Shown here: piece by piece, positions 34,015 to 41,965 of the stretch | Numbering within the stretch: position 1 is the first letter of the stretch | Layout of the letters: every line of letters starts with the position of its first letter | Assembly: GCA_944383375.1 (NCBI GenBank) | Contig: CALWPG010000001.1 | Coordinates: 62,001-126,000 of the forward strand | Reading direction: 5' to 3' | Length of the DNA stretch: 64,000 nt | From: an uncultured Clostridia bacterium | Lineage (GTDB): Bacteria > Bacillota > Clostridia > Christensenellales > UBA1242 | Notes under the pieces: model-generated | Database searches by the model: none | Seen by the model: the letters and a program-made list of their open reading frames with translations, nothing else | What the model was told of the DNA's origin: nothing | Position numbers and translations under genes: made by a program

Positions 34015-35272
34015 TTTTTAACCTCTCTTTGATTTCATTAACTTTCTTGTAAATTGTATCCACATCCTCACGAAGGAACTTGCCATCTCTGTATAATATT
34101 TCGCCGTTAACCATAGTCAAATATACATCTGAAGATTTTGCGCTGTACACAAGGTGTGAAAGTAAATTATCGTTTGGCTGCATGTGTGGTTTTTGTGTGT
34201 CGATTAAAATTAAATCAGCTTTTTTACCCACTTTAACTTCGCCACAATCAAATCCTAGAGCTTTGGCACCATTTATTATTGACATTTTCAAAACTTCTTT
34301 TGCTCTGACAACACTTGCATCAGATATATCCACTTTTGATAACGTAGCTACCAAAAACATCTCTTTAAACATATCCAAACTGTTATTTGAAGCCGCACCG
34401 TCAGTACCTATTGATATATTTATATTTTTATTTTGCATAGCATAGACAGGAGCAATTCCACTTGCCAATTTTACATTACTCGATGGACAGGTACATATAT
34501 TTGCATCATAGTCAGATAGTATTTGCAAATCATCTTTGTCCATATGCACACAGTGGTAACATAGAGTTTGTCTGTCAAAAAAGCCCAAACTTTCAAGATA
34601 CTGAGGTGGTGTCAACCCACCATTATTCACCGTGCAATTCCCAACCTCTTCAAGTGTTTCGCATAGGTGTATGCTCATGGGTAAGTTGTATTTTGCAGCA
34701 AAATCCACACATTGTTCAATCTCAGAACTCGAGGTTGTGTAAATTGAATGAACATAGATACAAGGCTTAATCATCTCGCCGTCGCAAAGACTTAATTGCG
34801 ACTTTAAAAAATCCACCAAATTCTCCACTTTGCGAGTTGACGGCCCAAAGCCCACTCTTGCCCTAAGCCCAGATTGTTTAAGTGCCTTGATTATACTTTC
34901 ATTTTCAAAATAACACTCTTCTATACAGGTAATTCCAGAAGCCAAATACTCCAAAATGGCAAGTTTTTCGCCCCAAAAAATATCCTCAGCCGTCAATTTG
35001 TTTTCAAGTGGAATAATGTTATCAAAAAGCCAATTATTTAGTGGCATATCATCACAAGCACCACGAAGCAAAGTCATTGGAGAATGACAATGCGCATTCA
35101 CAAATCCCGGCATTAAAATATTGTTGTGACAATCTATTATTTCGTCAAAAGACAACTTTGGAATAATTTCACCAACATAAATTATAGTATCCCCTTCAAC
35201 GACAACATGACCCTGCAAAAAATTGCTTATCTCAGCATCTAAAATTTTTGCATTTTTAAATAAAATTCTCAT
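34001..35272 (-). CDS. Amidohydrolase, 5-methylthioadenosine/S-adenosylhomocysteine deaminase type
   Basis: A 423-aa metal-dependent deaminase. It has the first metal motif NAHCHSPMTLLRG followed by LNNWLFDNI, as in MtaD/SAH deaminases, then SIHLCET, HCVHMDKDD and GTDGAASNNSLDM with the late Asp. The enzyme would convert adenosine derivatives to inosine derivatives; exact substrate (MTA, SAH or adenosine) cannot be decided from sequence. It shares an operon with tex and diverges from dinB. Confidence 0.85.
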   Translation of the reverse strand: MRILFKNAKILDAEISNFLQGHVVVEGDTIIYVGEIIPKLSFDEIIDCHNNILMPGFVNAHCHSPMTLLRGACDDMPLNNWLFDNIIPLENKLTAEDIFWGEKLAILEYLASGITCIEECYFENESIIKALKQSGLRARVGFGPSTRKVENLVDFLKSQLSLCDGEMIKPCIYVHSIYTTSSSEIEQCVDFAAKYNLPMSIHLCETLEEVGNCTVNNGGLTPPQYLESLGFFDRQTLCYHCVHMDKDDLQILSDYDANICTCPSSNVKLASGIAPVYAMQNKNINISIGTDGAASNNSLDMFKEMFLVATLSKVDISDASVVRAKEVLKMSIINGAKALGFDCGEVKVGKKADLILIDTQKPHMQPNDNLLSHLVYSAKSSDVYLTMVNGEILYRDGKFLREDVDTIYKKVNEIKERLKNEYK

Positions 35273-35331
35273 AAAAAGCCCTTAATTTTGTCATATTAAA
35301 ATCAGTATAATTATATCAAAAGGAGGAGAAA

Positions 35332-36564
35332 ATGCAAAATAAAAAAATCATTCTTCATTGCGATGCCAATAATTTTTATGCTTCCTGCGAATGTGCATTG
35401 AATCCTTCAATCAAAGACCAACCTGTTGCCGTGACCGGTGAAGTAAGTAAAAGAAATGGAATTGTACTTGCAAAAAACGAACTGGCAAAAAAATACGGTG
35501 TTAAAACTGGAGATGTGATTTTTGAGGCAAAAAGAAAATGTCCTGATCTTGTTTGCGTTCGACCACACCATAAAGTTTATGAAAAATATTCAAGAAGAAT
35601 AAGATCAATCTATGAAGAATATACCGACAAAGTGGAGCCTTTTGGAATTGATGAGTGTTGGCTTGATATAACAGATACATTAAAATTTTTTGGATCTGCC
35701 ATGGATGTGGCAAACACACTTAGAAAAAGAGTTAAAGAAGAATTGGGGTTGACAATTTCTGTAGGTATCAGCTTTTCAAAAACTTTTGCAAAACTCGGTA
35801 GCGATATGAAAAAACCGGATGCTGTCACGGTTATTTCTTTTGATAACTTTAAATCTATGACCTATCACCTTCCACTGAGCAGCATAATTGGTATTGGTAG
35901 AAAACTTGAGGCAAAATTAAACAGACTAAATATTTTTACCTTAGGTGACTTGGCAAAATATGACGAGAATATAATAAAAAAAAAATTTGGCATTGTTGGT
36001 GAAAAATTACAAAAAAGTGTTCAAGGCATTGATGATGATGAGGTTCAAAGTGTCAACGACAGAAAAATAGCAAAAAGTGTTGGAAATGGAACAACCACAC
36101 TTGTGGATGTAAAAAACAAAAAGGAACTCAGAAGTGTTGTCATGTTTTTGTGTGATGAAATTGCAACAAGGCTTAGAGCCAAGCATCTCGCAGGCTCAAC
36201 AATTTCTGTCAGCATTAGAAAAAACGACCTTTCTTGGAGCAGTAAAAGTCACACTATAGCCAAAAACACCAATACATCTAAAGAAATATACCTTGCCGCT
36301 ATGGATATTATTGACCAAATTTGGAAAGAAACCTGTCCACTTAGGAGCATAAGAATCAGTGTATCGAACTTGGACAGTGACAACCTAACGCAAATGGATT
36401 TGTTTGACACTCAAAACAACAGAAATAAATTGGAAAATACCATAGACAAAATAAGACAAAAATATGGCTATGATAGTATTTCACCATTGATTACAAAAAA
36501 CAGCAAACTTATAAACAAAGAGGCATTAAGAATTGAAGATGACGAAGATGACGATTTATTTTAA
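35332..36564 (+). CDS. dinB: Y-family DNA polymerase IV (DinB/UmuC type)
   Basis: A 410-aa translesion polymerase. Palm motif I is HCDANNFYASCECALNP, then AVTGEVSKRNGIVLAKN, the catalytic FGIDECWLDIT and SVGISFSKTFAKLGSDMKKP; the little-finger domain follows. The C-terminus is acidic and has a QMDLF segment that fits a beta-clamp-binding motif. The ribosome site AAGGAGG is very strong. It overlaps the convergent lytic transglycosylase by 9 bp at the 3' end. No LexA box could be recognised. Confidence 0.93.
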   Translation: MQNKKIILHCDANNFYASCECALNPSIKDQPVAVTGEVSKRNGIVLAKNELAKKYGVKTGDVIFEAKRKCPDLVCVRPHHKVYEKYSRRIRSIYEEYTDKVEPFGIDECWLDITDTLKFFGSAMDVANTLRKRVKEELGLTISVGISFSKTFAKLGSDMKKPDAVTVISFDNFKSMTYHLPLSSIIGIGRKLEAKLNRLNIFTLGDLAKYDENIIKKKFGIVGEKLQKSVQGIDDDEVQSVNDRKIAKSVGNGTTTLVDVKNKKELRSVVMFLCDEIATRLRAKHLAGSTISVSIRKNDLSWSSKSHTIAKNTNTSKEIYLAAMDIIDQIWKETCPLRSIRISVSNLDSDNLTQMDLFDTQNNRNKLENTIDKIRQKYGYDSISPLITKNSKLINKEALRIEDDEDDDLF

Positions 36565-37098
36565 CTTTTTTGCATAGATGTCAAGCCCCTTCTCTACCTT
36601 TTCAACATACGTCTTGGTTTCTTGGTATGGAATGACATCAAGTGTTTTGCCATCACTTGAATAATCGCTGTTTTTTAGCCAGGTTCTTACAACGCCTTCC
36701 CCTGCATTGTAGGCACACAAGACAACTCGTGTATCTTCAAAAATATTTTCTAGGTATGATAGATAATATGTCCCCAGCCTTATGTTGTACTCTGGAAGAT
36801 ATAACATATCTTGACTATATTCAATTCCCATTTTTTTTGCTAACCATTCCCCTGTGGATGGCAAGATTTGCATAAGTCCGATTGCACCTTTTGTTGAAAC
36901 TGCGTTTGCATCAAAACTACTCTCTGCATTAATTAAACTTGCAACTAAATTGCTTTCCACTTCATACTGTGATGAATAGGATATGATTGTATCTTTATAC
37001 TTAATTGGATAAAGAATATAACTTAAACATAAAAAAAGATATATGCCCACAATGGCAATAGTCACAAAAATAATTGATATGACTGCAGCTTTTTTCAT
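36556..37098 (-). CDS. Lytic transglycosylase, SLT domain
   Basis: A 180-aa exported murein-cleaving enzyme. An N-terminal hydrophobic segment (about 6-27) anchors or exports it. The catalytic domain shows NAESSFDANAVSTKGAIGLMQILPS with the catalytic Glu and the GLMQ motif, then LCAYNAGEGVV. It cleaves glycan strands to 1,6-anhydromuropeptides. It ends over the last codons of dinB on the opposite strand. Confidence 0.93.
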   Translation of the reverse strand: MKKAAVISIIFVTIAIVGIYLFLCLSYILYPIKYKDTIISYSSQYEVESNLVASLINAESSFDANAVSTKGAIGLMQILPSTGEWLAKKMGIEYSQDMLYLPEYNIRLGTYYLSYLENIFEDTRVVLCAYNAGEGVVRTWLKNSDYSSDGKTLDVIPYQETKTYVEKVEKGLDIYAKKLK

Positions 37099-37521
37099 AT
37101 ATGTATTTTATGAAAAAAGCAACTTTTTAATACAAATTAAATTGAGATTTCTCGCTTCGCTCGAAATGACACATAGGCAAAAACTGCGCTGACGGCACAC
37201 TTTTGCCACAAGTGGCAAAAGGTAGTGCTTGGTGCTTGTTTTTGCCTGATTCTCGTGGCCAAACGAAAATCGCACTTCGTTGGCGATTTTGCCACGACTC
37301 CAAGGAAGGAATGCGCTGCATTCCTTGGCTCTGAAATGCCTCACAATGTTCGACAAGACACCGCAGACCCTTGTCATCCCTAGGAACTTTTGTTCTAAGG
37401 AATCTCACCCAAGAAATGCAATGGATACCTCACTTCGTTTGGGATGACACAAAGGAATGTGTTTCGACATGACACGGAGTGGTGTCGCTCAAAATATATC
37501 ACTTGAAATAAAGCAATGAAA
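37099..37521. repeat. Intergenic cluster of GC-richer dispersed repeats and hairpins
   Basis: About 420 bases without a credible gene, clearly GC-richer than the neighbours. Seen: GAGATTTCTCGCTTCGCTCG with AAATGACA (37144-37171), a 10-bp palindrome CTTTTGCCAC/GTGGCAAAAG with 2-nt loop (37200-37221), an AAAATCGC/GCGATTTT hairpin near 37268, AAGGAATG/CATTCCTT near 37302-37326, and another repeat ending GGGATGACA near 37441. Reading frames here give the SSEARNL and FERSEKS peptides typical of translated intergenic repeats. Related copies lie at 38145, 38371, 54902 and 60251. Confidence 0.75.
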
Positions 37522-38055
37522 TTAAATAATTAATTGTTTTTTAACTAAATTAGCAAGAGAAATTGTTAAAATAATTGATAACAATATGCCAGATAAAATA
37601 TCTGTGAAATAATGTTGCCCTAGATACATCCTGGATATTGCCACAAAAATTAAAAATAAAATGCACAAAGCTACCAAAAATATTTTAGTCCATTTTTTCT
37701 TGCATTTTTGTAAAATAAAAATAATTAAAAAAATTATCATCGTGGTAGCACAAATCATATGTCCACTAGGAAAACTTTGACCAAGTGCCTCAGCTTTGTT
37801 TATTATGTTTGCATCAATTTCAAATGGTCGTGGTCTATTGAAAAAAAATTTTAATATGTAATTAAAACAAACATTAATTGTGGTGCAAAGCGCATAATAA
37901 ATTGCAAATTTTTTATTAGCAAAAAATAAAAAGAAAATAAATAATAAAAATGCACCCAAAAAACTTGCAAATAAGCTTATTATCCAAAAAAACATATCAA
38001 AAAACCCATTTTGTATGCTTTGAATAATTTTAATTAATTCTAACTCCCACTGCAT
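37522..38055 (-). CDS. PAP2-family phosphatase
   Basis: A 177-aa membrane phosphatase with about five helices. The three acid-phosphatase motifs are present: KFFFNRPRP, PSGHM and SRMYLGQHYFTDILSG, giving the Arg, His and His/Asp active-site residues. Such enzymes dephosphorylate undecaprenyl pyrophosphate or phosphatidate at the outer face of the membrane. Monocistronic between repeat regions. Confidence 0.9.
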   Translation of the reverse strand: MQWELELIKIIQSIQNGFFDMFFWIISLFASFLGAFLLFIFFLFFANKKFAIYYALCTTINVCFNYILKFFFNRPRPFEIDANIINKAEALGQSFPSGHMICATTMIIFLIIFILQKCKKKWTKIFLVALCILFLIFVAISRMYLGQHYFTDILSGILLSIILTISLANLVKKQLII

Positions 38056-38144
38056 GATATTATTATATCAAAAAAATAAAATTTTCCAATAAAAATAATG
38101 AGGTTTCTAATTTATAATAAAAACAGCGACATTGAGAATGTTTA

Positions 38145-38178
38145 GAGATTCCTCGTGGCAAAGCCACTCGGAATGACA
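38145..38178 (+). repeat. Dispersed repeat copy
   Basis: GAGATTCCTCGTGGCAAAGC followed by CACTCGGAATGACA, a copy of the repeat family that recurs at 38411-38441 with almost the same sequence and, in other variants, at 37144, 54902 and 60251. Confidence 0.75.
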
Positions 38179-38190
38179 GAAAATCTTTTA

Positions 38191-38279
38191 TGATTTTGTG
38201 CCATTTTTTACGATTATTCTGCGTATTTTGACATTTTCACGACCATTCTTCGTATATTTGAAAAAATAACACAAAATCA
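38191..38279. repeat. Hairpin element with internal near-repeats
   Basis: Eighteen-base arms (38191-38208 and 38262-38279, two mismatches, the outer ten bases TGATTTTGTG perfect) enclose about 53 bases with two near-copies of a motif: ACGATTATTCTGCGTATTTT and ACGACCATTCTTCGTATATT. It could be a short non-autonomous mobile-element remnant or a structured RNA. The 17-bp direct repeat CTAATTTATAATAAAAA flanks it at 38107 and 38290. Confidence 0.4.
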
Positions 38280-38301
38280 GGGTCTTTTACTAATTTATAA
38301 T

Positions 38302-38337
38302 AAAAAAACACTAGTATGTTTTTAGCATACGAGTGTT
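38302..38337 (-). terminator. Probable terminator downstream of spoIVA
   Basis: Minus strand 12-bp stem with one mismatch (AACACTCGTATG / CATACTAGTGTT), 7-nt loop, T tract. It lies about 120 bases after the spoIVA stop, with a repeat copy in between. Confidence 0.6.
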
Positions 38338-38370
38338 TATAAGGTATCATGTCAAGCGATGGCCTACATG

Positions 38371-38441
38371 TCCTTTCGAACGAAGTGAGAAATATCATTG
38401 CGCCGGGCAAGATTCCTCGTGGCAAAGCCCTCGGAATGACA
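38371..38441 (+). repeat. Two adjacent dispersed repeat copies
   Basis: TCCTTTCGAACGAAGTGAGA (38371-38390) is a shortened inverted form of the family, and GATTCCTCGTGGCAAAGCCC with TCGGAATGACA (38411-38441) is nearly identical to 38147-38178. Confidence 0.7.
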
Positions 38442-38457
38442 ATGTTTTACCATTAGC

Positions 38458-39933
38458 TTACAGTAGGATACAGATTATTCCGCCTTTGCCCTCGTTGACA
38501 ATTCTGCCAACAGTTTTTCTCATTTTGCGTTGCGCTTCAAGTGGCATGGCTGTGAGTTTATCGGAAATGCCATCACTCACCAATGATTCAAGGGTTTTGC
38601 CAAACATATTGGTCTGCCATACACTTTCTGGATTGGTCTCAAATTCGTCTTTAAGATATTGAACTAAGTCTTTTGATTGTTCTTCTGTCCCAACCAATGG
38701 GTTGATCTCGGTTTCAACATCGACCTTCATGATGTGCAAGCTTGGTGCAGTTGCTTTGATTTTTACACCATATCTTCCACCTTGTTTTACCACTTGTGGA
38801 GCTTCGAGCACCATGCTATCAAGTTTTGGAACAACAACTCCATAACCATTTTCATCAACTTCGTCAAGTGCTTTGGCAAGTTTGTCATATTGAGTTTTGG
38901 CAAATGCTAGTTCTTTGATATAGCGCACAAGATGGAAATCGTCTTGAATTGGTGTTCCACACTGATTGGATAGCACTTTGTAGAACAGAGATTGACGAGG
39001 TTTTACATCAAACATTATTGTGCCCTCACCCATCCTTATTGAGCCAATAGTGAGAGGTTCAAAATCTTCACTTTCCAAAAAGGCAACATTGGTTTTATCT
39101 ATCTGTCCTATTTTTTCTGCACCTTCACCAAACTTTTTGACTTCTTCAATTATATCGCAAATGATTTTATCGTCGCCGTCAAGTGCACACAACCAATCTG
39201 GCATTCTGACCTTTAAAGAACGTATAGGGAATTCAAGTAATACTTTTTCAAAAATGTCCTGAATATCATTTTCAGATAATTCTTTAACATTTATTGCAAG
39301 TGTTGAGACATCGTATTTTTGTTGTAAACTTTTTGCTAGGTTTTGAGTTTCTTCACTTTTAGGATTCTTTGAATTTACAACTAATACAAAAGGCTTTCCC
39401 GTGTTTTTGAGTTCATCCACCACTTTTTGCTCTGCCTCAACATAGGCCGAACGAGGCAAATCACTGATAGTACCATCGGTGGTGATTGCAATACCTATGG
39501 TTGAATGTTCTGTTATGACCTTCTCAGTTCCAATGCGTGCAGCTTCTTCAAAAGGCATTTCTTTTTCTGACCAAGGTGTTTTGACTAATCTTGGTTTATC
39601 ATTTTCTTCATGACCCATAGCACCACTTATAAGATATCCGACACAGTCAACCAATCTTACAGACAGATCAACATTGTCCAAATGCACGTTTATGGCATTT
39701 TCAGGAACAAACTTGGGCTGAGTTGTCATGATTGTTTTACCCTCAGCACTTTGAGGTAATTCATCAATCGCTCTTTCCTTTTGTTGTTCGTTCTTTATAT
39801 TTGGAATGACCAAATTTTGCATAAATCGTGATATAAACATAGATTTACCACTTCTTACAGGTCCAACCACTCCTATATATATATCACCATTGGTGCGCTT
39901 TTTTATGTCTTCGTATATTTCAAATCTTTCCAT
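38458..39933 (-). CDS. spoIVA: Stage IV sporulation protein A (coat morphogenetic ATPase)
   Basis: A 491-aa protein (Bacillus SpoIVA is 492). It starts MERFEIYEDIKKRTNGDIYI and has the Walker A GPVRSGKSMF, TMTTQPKFVPE-like (KTIMTTQPKFVPENAI) and LVDCVGYLI segments of this ATPase, and ends GKGGIICILL, the C-terminal tail needed for SpoVM contact. SpoIVA polymerises around the forespore as the base of the coat, recruited by SpoVM (encoded at 3107). The ATG at 39933 has GGAGG four bases upstream; a longer in-frame extension crosses the promoter. A sigma-E promoter lies just upstream. Confidence 0.97.
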   Translation of the reverse strand: MERFEIYEDIKKRTNGDIYIGVVGPVRSGKSMFISRFMQNLVIPNIKNEQQKERAIDELPQSAEGKTIMTTQPKFVPENAINVHLDNVDLSVRLVDCVGYLISGAMGHEENDKPRLVKTPWSEKEMPFEEAARIGTEKVITEHSTIGIAITTDGTISDLPRSAYVEAEQKVVDELKNTGKPFVLVVNSKNPKSEETQNLAKSLQQKYDVSTLAINVKELSENDIQDIFEKVLLEFPIRSLKVRMPDWLCALDGDDKIICDIIEEVKKFGEGAEKIGQIDKTNVAFLESEDFEPLTIGSIRMGEGTIMFDVKPRQSLFYKVLSNQCGTPIQDDFHLVRYIKELAFAKTQYDKLAKALDEVDENGYGVVVPKLDSMVLEAPQVVKQGGRYGVKIKATAPSLHIMKVDVETEINPLVGTEEQSKDLVQYLKDEFETNPESVWQTNMFGKTLESLVSDGISDKLTAMPLEAQRKMRKTVGRIVNEGKGGIICILL

Positions 39934-39954
39934 ATAACCTCCGTGTGATACTTT

Positions 39955-39983
39955 AATGTATGATGTCAAAATTTGTAATATGC
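39955..39983 (-). promoter_or_regulatory. Sigma-E promoter of spoIVA
   Basis: Minus strand -35 GCATATT (39977-39983), 14-bp spacer, -10 CATACATT (39955-39962). Both match the Bacillus sigma-E consensus (KMATATT, CATACAHT) at every position and the spacing is right. The start would lie near 39948, about 15 bases before the spoIVA ATG and next to its ribosome site. Confidence 0.85.
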
Positions 39984-40018
39984 CTAAATAAAAAAAATTA
40001 TAAAAATAGAACAAATGT

Positions 40019-40046
40019 TTGTTTTTTGTTAAAAGTGTGCTATAAT
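40019..40046 (+). promoter_or_regulatory. Promoter of the HTH gene, extended -10
   Basis: -35 TTGTTT (40019-40024), 16-bp spacer, consensus -10 TATAAT (40041-40046) preceded by TGC, 15 bases before the ATG at 40062. Confidence 0.65.
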
Positions 40047-40061
40047 AGTCATGGAGGAAAG

Positions 40062-40361
40062 ATGAAACAATATTTGATTTTTGGAATTTTTTTATTTGTT
40101 TTAAATAGACAAAAAACAACTGCTAAAGAAATAGCAGAATGTTTTGAAATAAGTACAAGGACGGTGTATAGATACATAGATTGCCTTTGCATGTCGGGAG
40201 TAAAGATCACCTCTAGTATTGGCAAAAATGGTGGCATTTCCATAAACAAAGATTTCAACATTGAAAATTATGTTTTATCCAATGATGAAAAGCAATTGAT
40301 TAAAAACAATATTAGACAATATGACCCTCAGGTGTCAAGGGTGATCAATAAGATATGTTGA
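40062..40361 (+). CDS. Small HTH (DeoR/HTH_11-type) regulator
   Basis: A 99-aa protein whose N-terminal 55 residues form a winged helix of the HTH_11/DeoR kind: RQKTTAKEIAECFEISTRTVYRYIDCLCMSG, followed by the wing ITSSIGKNGGISI. The rest (SNDEKQLIKNNI) is short, so unlike full WYL or DeoR regulators there is no sensor domain. ATG with GGAGG upstream; a longer frame from 39960 would cross the promoter. It is divergent from spoIVA and could act on that region. Confidence 0.85.
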   Translation: MKQYLIFGIFLFVLNRQKTTAKEIAECFEISTRTVYRYIDCLCMSGVKITSSIGKNGGISINKDFNIENYVLSNDEKQLIKNNIRQYDPQVSRVINKIC

Positions 40362-40372
40362 AGAATGTTTAT

Positions 40373-41479
40373 TTATCTTTTCGCATATTTATTCATTGAA
40401 TTTGGCTTGTAATCTGCTAATACGCTTGATGTGAATGTATATTTATGCTTATTTTGACGATTGAAGCGAGAGATGGCAATTTGAATAAGTTTGTCTAAGA
40501 GTTCAAAAAAATCATATTTATTTTTCCATAAATAAAATGCAAGAGAGCCCGGTATTGTGTTTATCTCGTTGATATAAACCTCGTCATCTTTGACCATATA
40601 ATCTATTCTGACAACTCCCGAGAGGTCAAAAATTTTCCAAACTTTTTGGGAAATATTTTTAATTTCATCTATTACACCCTTGCCAAGGTTCGGATCTAAA
40701 ATTTTCTTTGCATGACTATCGGTATATTTTTTATCAAAATCCAAAAAGTTTTGCCATGAAAGTGGCTGCTCAAGTCTTGAAAATTCTGGCCGTGTATCGC
40801 CAAGACAAGAAATGTTTATTTCTTTGAAGTCCTCAAGGCATTTTTCAACAATTACCCTACTATCATAGTAAAAAGCTATTTCTATTGCTTGGGAAAGTGA
40901 CTTTAAATCTGTTGATTTGTTTATACCAATACTACTACCCAAATTTGATGGTTTGACAATCAGAGGAAAACCCAAGGCATTTACTATTTCTTCAAGTTTG
41001 CTTTCTTTGTCATCATCAGCAGTTATCAGTCTATAATCAACGCAATTTATGTTATTAGCTTTAAATATATCTTTCATAATAACTTTATCCATGCAAGTGC
41101 TACTTCCTAGTATTGATGACGAAGTGATTGGAATATGCGCCAAATTCATCACAGCATTCAATGTTCCGTCCTCTCCGCTGTTGCCATGACAACAATTTAT
41201 TGCACAATCTATCTTCATTCTCTTTTTAAACAAATTTTTAACAATAACCTCACCTTTGCCGTAAGCGAATGTAACTTTCTTAAATTTCTCTACTTCACCT
41301 ATGTATGTTTTGGGGTTAGTGTAATCATCTGGAATTATAAATTCGCAGTTATGTGTTTGATAGATCGGTATAATATTATATTTTTTTTTATCTAAGTTTT
41401 GCATAACTTGAAGAGCAGTTAACACAGAAATATCATGTTCCACACTTTTTCCACCATACAAAATTGCTATATTTTGCAT
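40373..41479 (-). CDS. ddl: D-alanine--D-alanine ligase
   Basis: A 368-aa ATP-grasp enzyme making the D-Ala-D-Ala end of peptidoglycan precursors. Seen: AILYGGKSVEHDISVLTALQV at the N-terminus, CCHGNSGEDGTLNAVMNLAHIP, SSSILGSSTCMDKVIMK, PLIVKPSNLGSSIGINK, GVVRIDYMV and INEINTIPGSLAFYLW. That order is Ddl; VanA-type enzymes are not excluded. The ATG at 41479 has GAGGT upstream; a longer frame adds ten residues without support. Convergent with the HTH gene. Confidence 0.93.
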   Translation of the reverse strand: MQNIAILYGGKSVEHDISVLTALQVMQNLDKKKYNIIPIYQTHNCEFIIPDDYTNPKTYIGEVEKFKKVTFAYGKGEVIVKNLFKKRMKIDCAINCCHGNSGEDGTLNAVMNLAHIPITSSSILGSSTCMDKVIMKDIFKANNINCVDYRLITADDDKESKLEEIVNALGFPLIVKPSNLGSSIGINKSTDLKSLSQAIEIAFYYDSRVIVEKCLEDFKEINISCLGDTRPEFSRLEQPLSWQNFLDFDKKYTDSHAKKILDPNLGKGVIDEIKNISQKVWKIFDLSGVVRIDYMVKDDEVYINEINTIPGSLAFYLWKNKYDFFELLDKLIQIAISRFNRQNKHKYTFTSSVLADYKPNSMNKYAKR

Positions 41480-41565
41480 TGCACACACCTCACCTATATT
41501 TTTATTCAAATAAACATATATTGGTGAAAAAAAACATAAACTTTAAACAAATTAAAAAAATTGTA

Positions 41566-41594
41566 TTGTAATTTTGCTATTTAGATGTTATAAT
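41566..41594 (+). promoter_or_regulatory. Promoter of the 76-aa membrane protein gene, extended -10
   Basis: -35 TTGTAA (41566-41571), 17-bp spacer, consensus -10 TATAAT (41589-41594) preceded by TGT. Confidence 0.7.
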
Positions 41595-41618
41595 AAGTCG
41601 AAAGAGTTAGGAGGAAAT

Positions 41619-41849
41619 ATGTTTTCATTACTTTTAGAGGCAACATTGCTTGAGTTTTTGCAAACACCTAATAAATTGGTAGGAATTATCTTGGCAGCCC
41701 TGGGCTTCGCTTTGTCTATCCTTGCAAAGAAAATAACTAAAGTAGCAAGGAAGACGGATAATCCAAGCAGTAAGGACCCTATTTACCTTATATTGCTAGC
41801 TGTAGCATTGTGTCTGATACTAGTTGGTATGATAATTACAATAGTATAA
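41619..41849 (+). CDS. Small membrane protein, 76 aa
   Basis: Not recognised. Two membrane helices (about 18-35 and 55-75) joined by a basic loop (KKITKVARKTDNPSSKD). The ATG at 41619 follows AGGAGGAAAT and a good promoter, and a terminator ends the unit, so it is a well-formed single-gene transcript despite its size. Confidence 0.8.
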   Translation: MFSLLLEATLLEFLQTPNKLVGIILAALGFALSILAKKITKVARKTDNPSSKDPIYLILLAVALCLILVGMIITIV

Positions 41850-41860
41850 TAATTTCTCAC

Positions 41861-41888
41861 AAAGCACTCAAACGTAGTGCTTTTTTTT
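41861..41888 (+). terminator. Terminator after the 76-aa membrane protein gene
   Basis: Stem AAAGCACT / AGTGCTTT with a 7-nt loop and eight T. Confidence 0.9.
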
Positions 41889-41927
41889 ATAATTTGGGAA
41901 CATTTTAAAGATTTTTTTCGTATTCTA

Positions 41928-41956
41928 TTGACTTTAAGAAAATTATATAACATAAT
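41928..41956 (+). promoter_or_regulatory. rnhA promoter
   Basis: -35 TTGACT (41928-41933), 17-bp spacer, -10 CATAAT (41951-41956). The expected start (about 41963) is only a few bases from the rnhA ATG at 41966, and no ribosome site is seen, so the mRNA may be leaderless or nearly so. Confidence 0.6.
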
Positions 41957-41965
41957 GATATTACT

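Noticed and set aside
37108-37408. Two overlapping minus-strand reading frames of about 90 codons
   Set aside because: They consist of intergenic repeats and hairpins, contain the SSEARNL and FERSEKS peptides known from translated repeats, and lack ribosome sites.
38056-38457. CRISPR-like array because of repeated motifs
   Set aside because: The copies are few, of unequal spacing and orientation, and match dispersed repeats elsewhere; no cas gene is present.
39934-40119. N-terminal extension of SpoIVA by 62 codons
   Set aside because: It crosses the sigma-E promoter and the HTH promoter on the other strand; the ATG at 39933 has an ideal ribosome site and gives the known SpoIVA start and length.
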